From the NCBI GenBank assembly GCA_024405435.1, contig JAKSOU010000010.1:1-52322 (forward strand): a DNA stretch of 52,322 bases. The letters are read 5' to 3'. This DNA comes from Akkermansia sp. Lineage in GTDB: Bacteria > Verrucomicrobiota > Verrucomicrobiia > Verrucomicrobiales > Akkermansiaceae. Shown here piece by piece: positions 50,462 through 52,322 of the stretch. A program made the translations under genes and the position numbers. Numbering within the stretch: position 1 is the first letter of the stretch; the number at the start of each line of letters is the position of its first letter. Below the pieces are notes generated by a model. The model was not told the DNA's origin. It saw only the letters and a list, made by a program, of their open reading frames with translations, and did no database searches.

Positions 50462-52322
<1,861 letters not shown>

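Overview
This 52 kb window looks like the chromosome of a GC-rich Verrucomicrobiota bacterium, probably Akkermansia-like. The pointers are a giant beta-strand-repeat surface protein ending in a PEP-CTERM signal, a TraR/DksA protein of the type with only two zinc-finger cysteines and a Lys/Pro/Ala tail, Gram-negative envelope genes (lipid A acyltransferase, LPS-type glycosyltransferases), and start codons that nearly all lack a Shine-Dalgarno sequence. The genus is inference. No rRNA, tRNA, CRISPR array or complete insertion sequence was seen.

Layout. 1-5159: malQ (cut by the left edge), a Lys-rich histone-like ORF that runs through ten A's into a DksA domain in the -1 frame, rpmG, rpsR, folE2 and a TIM-barrel isomerase. 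5160-11794: two AT-richer family-2 glycosyltransferases diverging from a two-gene heterodimeric ABC exporter. 11836-17105: a tightly packed minus-strand run (L,D-transpeptidase, membrane protein, HAD phosphatase, rhomboid, DtxR-type regulator, RlmD-type methyltransferase, lipoprotein). 17162-22475: argF, a lipid A acyltransferase fused to a family-9 glycosyltransferase with two small envelope genes, and a D,D-carboxypeptidase. 22591-30166: rlmI, recQ, a Sel1/LysM lipoprotein, an orphan transposase-type HTH protein and a tail-specific protease. 30167-38645: an accessory block delimited by copies of a composite repeat, holding a GNAT toxin-antitoxin pair and the 2394-residue PEP-CTERM protein. 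38647-47461: TatD, radC, pnp, a pair of paralogous coiled-coil proteins, nth, panD, secG and a YhaM-type nuclease. 47458-52322: a LysE exporter, an AbiE toxin-antitoxin pair, and sdhC-sdhA (sdhA cut by the right edge).

Themes. Envelope building dominates: sugar transfer, lipid A acylation, lipid export, peptidoglycan cross-link editing, lipoproteins and surface display. Near-consensus -35/-10 promoters with 16-18 bp spacers are easy to see. At several genes the -10 box ends only 6-9 bases before the start codon, which predicts leaderless mRNAs. The most unusual items are the A10 junction between the histone-like and DksA reading frames, a GNAT-toxin partner that keeps a TacA-like tail but lacks a recognisable DNA-binding domain, the composite intergenic repeats around accessory genes, and the acyltransferase-glycosyltransferase fusion.
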